From Candidatus Puniceispirillum sp. (lineage in GTDB: Bacteria; Pseudomonadota; Alphaproteobacteria; Puniceispirillales; Puniceispirillaceae), in NCBI GenBank assembly GCA_018668795.1, contig JABJBD010000111.1, positions 1 to 6,844 on the forward strand: a stretch of DNA of 6,844 nt, given 5' to 3'. The position numbers and the translations under genes are program-made. How positions within the stretch are numbered: the stretch's first letter is position 1; each line of letters begins with the position of its first letter. Positions 5,937-6,844 of this stretch are shown one piece after another. Under the pieces are notes generated by a model. The model searched no databases. It worked only from the letters and a program-made list of their open reading frames with translations, and had not been told where the DNA came from.

Positions 5937-6844
5937 CTATCGGTTACCTTTGAGCATCATATTCATGAAAGCAACTGGTGCTAGCCCAGCGATCACAATC
6001 ATCAAGGCTGGCAACGCGGCTTGTTCAAGCATTTCGTCCTTGGCAAATTGATATGTAAAGGTCGCCAATGTTTCAAAATTGAATGGACGCAACAATAACG
6101 TCATGGGTAGCTCTTTCATGACATCAACAAAAACCAGCAAACCTCCGGCAAACAGGGAACTTCGCAACAGGGGTAAAATGATCCGCTTTATACTGCTTGA
6201 ATATCCATGCCCAAGAATGCGGCTTGCATTCATCATATTTGGTGGTAAACGCCGGACACCAGACACCATCGCCCCATAGCCAACAGCCTGAAACCTTACG
6301 ACATAGGCAAAAAGCAAAATTCCAAGCCCGCTCAGCATAATACCTAATATATGCCCGTTGGTGACTGTGGCAATCATGCGGTCGAACACACTAGCAAAAA
6401 TCAGCACACCTATCGCCAGCATTGTCCCGGGAAAGGCATATCCAAGTGACGATAGTAACGCTAGCCCGCGCACCAATTTACCCGAGCGATATGTTGCGGT
6501 CAGCACAATGAAACAGGACACAACCATGACAGTGACCGAGGCCATGCCAGCCACCAGAAGTGTGTTTGACATAATCCCGAAGATTGCCCCAAAGTCAGCA
6601 TTTGAACGGCTTCCCAGCACAAAACTCAGCAACACCAGAACGGGAATGATAAACCCAAGCACAAGTGGGATCATGCAAATCAACCAGCATACAAACATCT
6701 TGCTTCCATGAAGCATGATCGGGGCTACAGGCGTTGGTGGTTTGCCATTGCCAGAAAATTGTTGGCGCGCACGCGCATATAACTCTAATCCCAACAGGCT
6801 GATAATGAATACAAAACCCACCAGTGAAATCTGTGCCGCCGCCA
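5937..6844 (-). CDS. ABC transporter permease, FbpB/Fe(III)-type, C-terminal half (runs off right edge)
   Basis: This is an integral inner-membrane permease of a binding-protein-dependent ABC importer. The frame stays open to the right edge, so the GTG at 6821 is not taken as the start. At least 301 residues are present, against about 540-560 for two-domain FbpB-type proteins. Numbering from 6821, hydrophobic segments lie near 1-12, 42-69, 82-109, 118-146, 158-176, 221-243 and 269-289. The EAA loop is visible as NASRILG (198-204) followed by IILP (214-217), the site where the ATPase docks. GYAFPGTMLAIGVL (127-140) and MKELPMTLLLRPFNFETLAT (235-253... final residues of the run omitted) are characteristic of Fe(III) permeases. 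Iron is therefore the likely substrate, though thiamine and other cations use related permeases. The partner ATPase and binding protein are not in the window. Confidence 0.85.
   Translation of the reverse strand, partial: AAAQISLVGFVFIISLLGLELYARARQQFSGNGKPPTPVAPIMLHGSKMFVCWLICMIPLVLGFIIPVLVLLSFVLGSRSNADFGAIFGIMSNTLLVAGMASVTVMVVSCFIVLTATYRSGKLVRGLALLSSLGYAFPGTMLAIGVLIFASVFDRMIATVTNGHILGIMLSGLGILLFAYVVRFQAVGYGAMVSGVRRLPPNMMNASRILGHGYSSSIKRIILPLLRSSLFAGGLLVFVDVMKELPMTLLLRPFNFETLATFTYQFAKDEMLEQAALPALMIVIAGLAPVAFMNMMLKGNR

Noticed and set aside
6358..6711. 117-codon plus-strand frame opposite the permease
   Set aside because: It is the complement of membrane-spanning coding sequence, with no motif, ribosome site or partner gene.

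Overview
The window carries one partial and four complete genes of what looks like a small-molecule catabolic locus, plus the C-terminal half of a transporter subunit at the right edge. Base composition is balanced to slightly A+T-leaning, coding is dense and genes have good Shine-Dalgarno sites. The protein types (a ureohydrolase of the agmatinase kind, a WHQD-type PhyH dioxygenase, an EutA-like protein, an LldD with the LDLQILGQRHKD signature, an FbpB-like permease) fit a marine alphaproteobacterium, possibly of the SAR116 or Rhodobacterales type. That assignment is a judgement from protein style, not a search.

Layout. At 1-503 (minus) lies the N-terminal half of an agmatinase-family ureohydrolase that runs off the left edge. 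A 232-base divergent control region (504-735) holds a 9-base inverted repeat pair and a 12-base-period tandem repeat. A tight plus-strand operon follows. It comprises a PhyH-family Fe(II)/2-oxoglutarate dioxygenase (736-1557), a PLP-dependent diaminopropionate ammonia-lyase homologue (1557-2726, sharing one base with the previous stop), an M24 'pita-bread' hydrolase (2744-3916) and an EutA-like member of the Asp/Glu racemase superfamily (3943-4725). Converging on it with a 17-base gap is a minus-strand FMN-dependent L-lactate dehydrogenase, lldD (4743-5879). Upstream of lldD on the same strand is a binding-protein-dependent, probably Fe(III), ABC permease (5937-right edge).

How the genes may work together. 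The M24 hydrolase plus EutA-like protein plus a PLP beta-eliminating enzyme recalls the ectoine/hydroxyectoine utilisation set (EutD/DoeA, EutA, EutB). Here, however, the PLP enzyme is of the diaminopropionate ammonia-lyase type, a hydroxylase-type dioxygenase leads the operon, and a ureohydrolase is divergent. No EutC, EutE/DoeB or ectoine transporter is visible in the window. The M24 protein keeps all five metal ligands but lacks both active-site histidines of true M24 peptidases. I infer a pathway that oxidises, opens and deaminates an unidentified diamino or guanidino compound to pyruvate-level products plus ammonia and possibly urea. The substrate cannot be read from the sequence. LldD also yields pyruvate but is transcribed separately, so a link to the operon is uncertain. 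No RNA genes, CRISPR arrays, insertion sequences or convincing intrinsic terminators were found.
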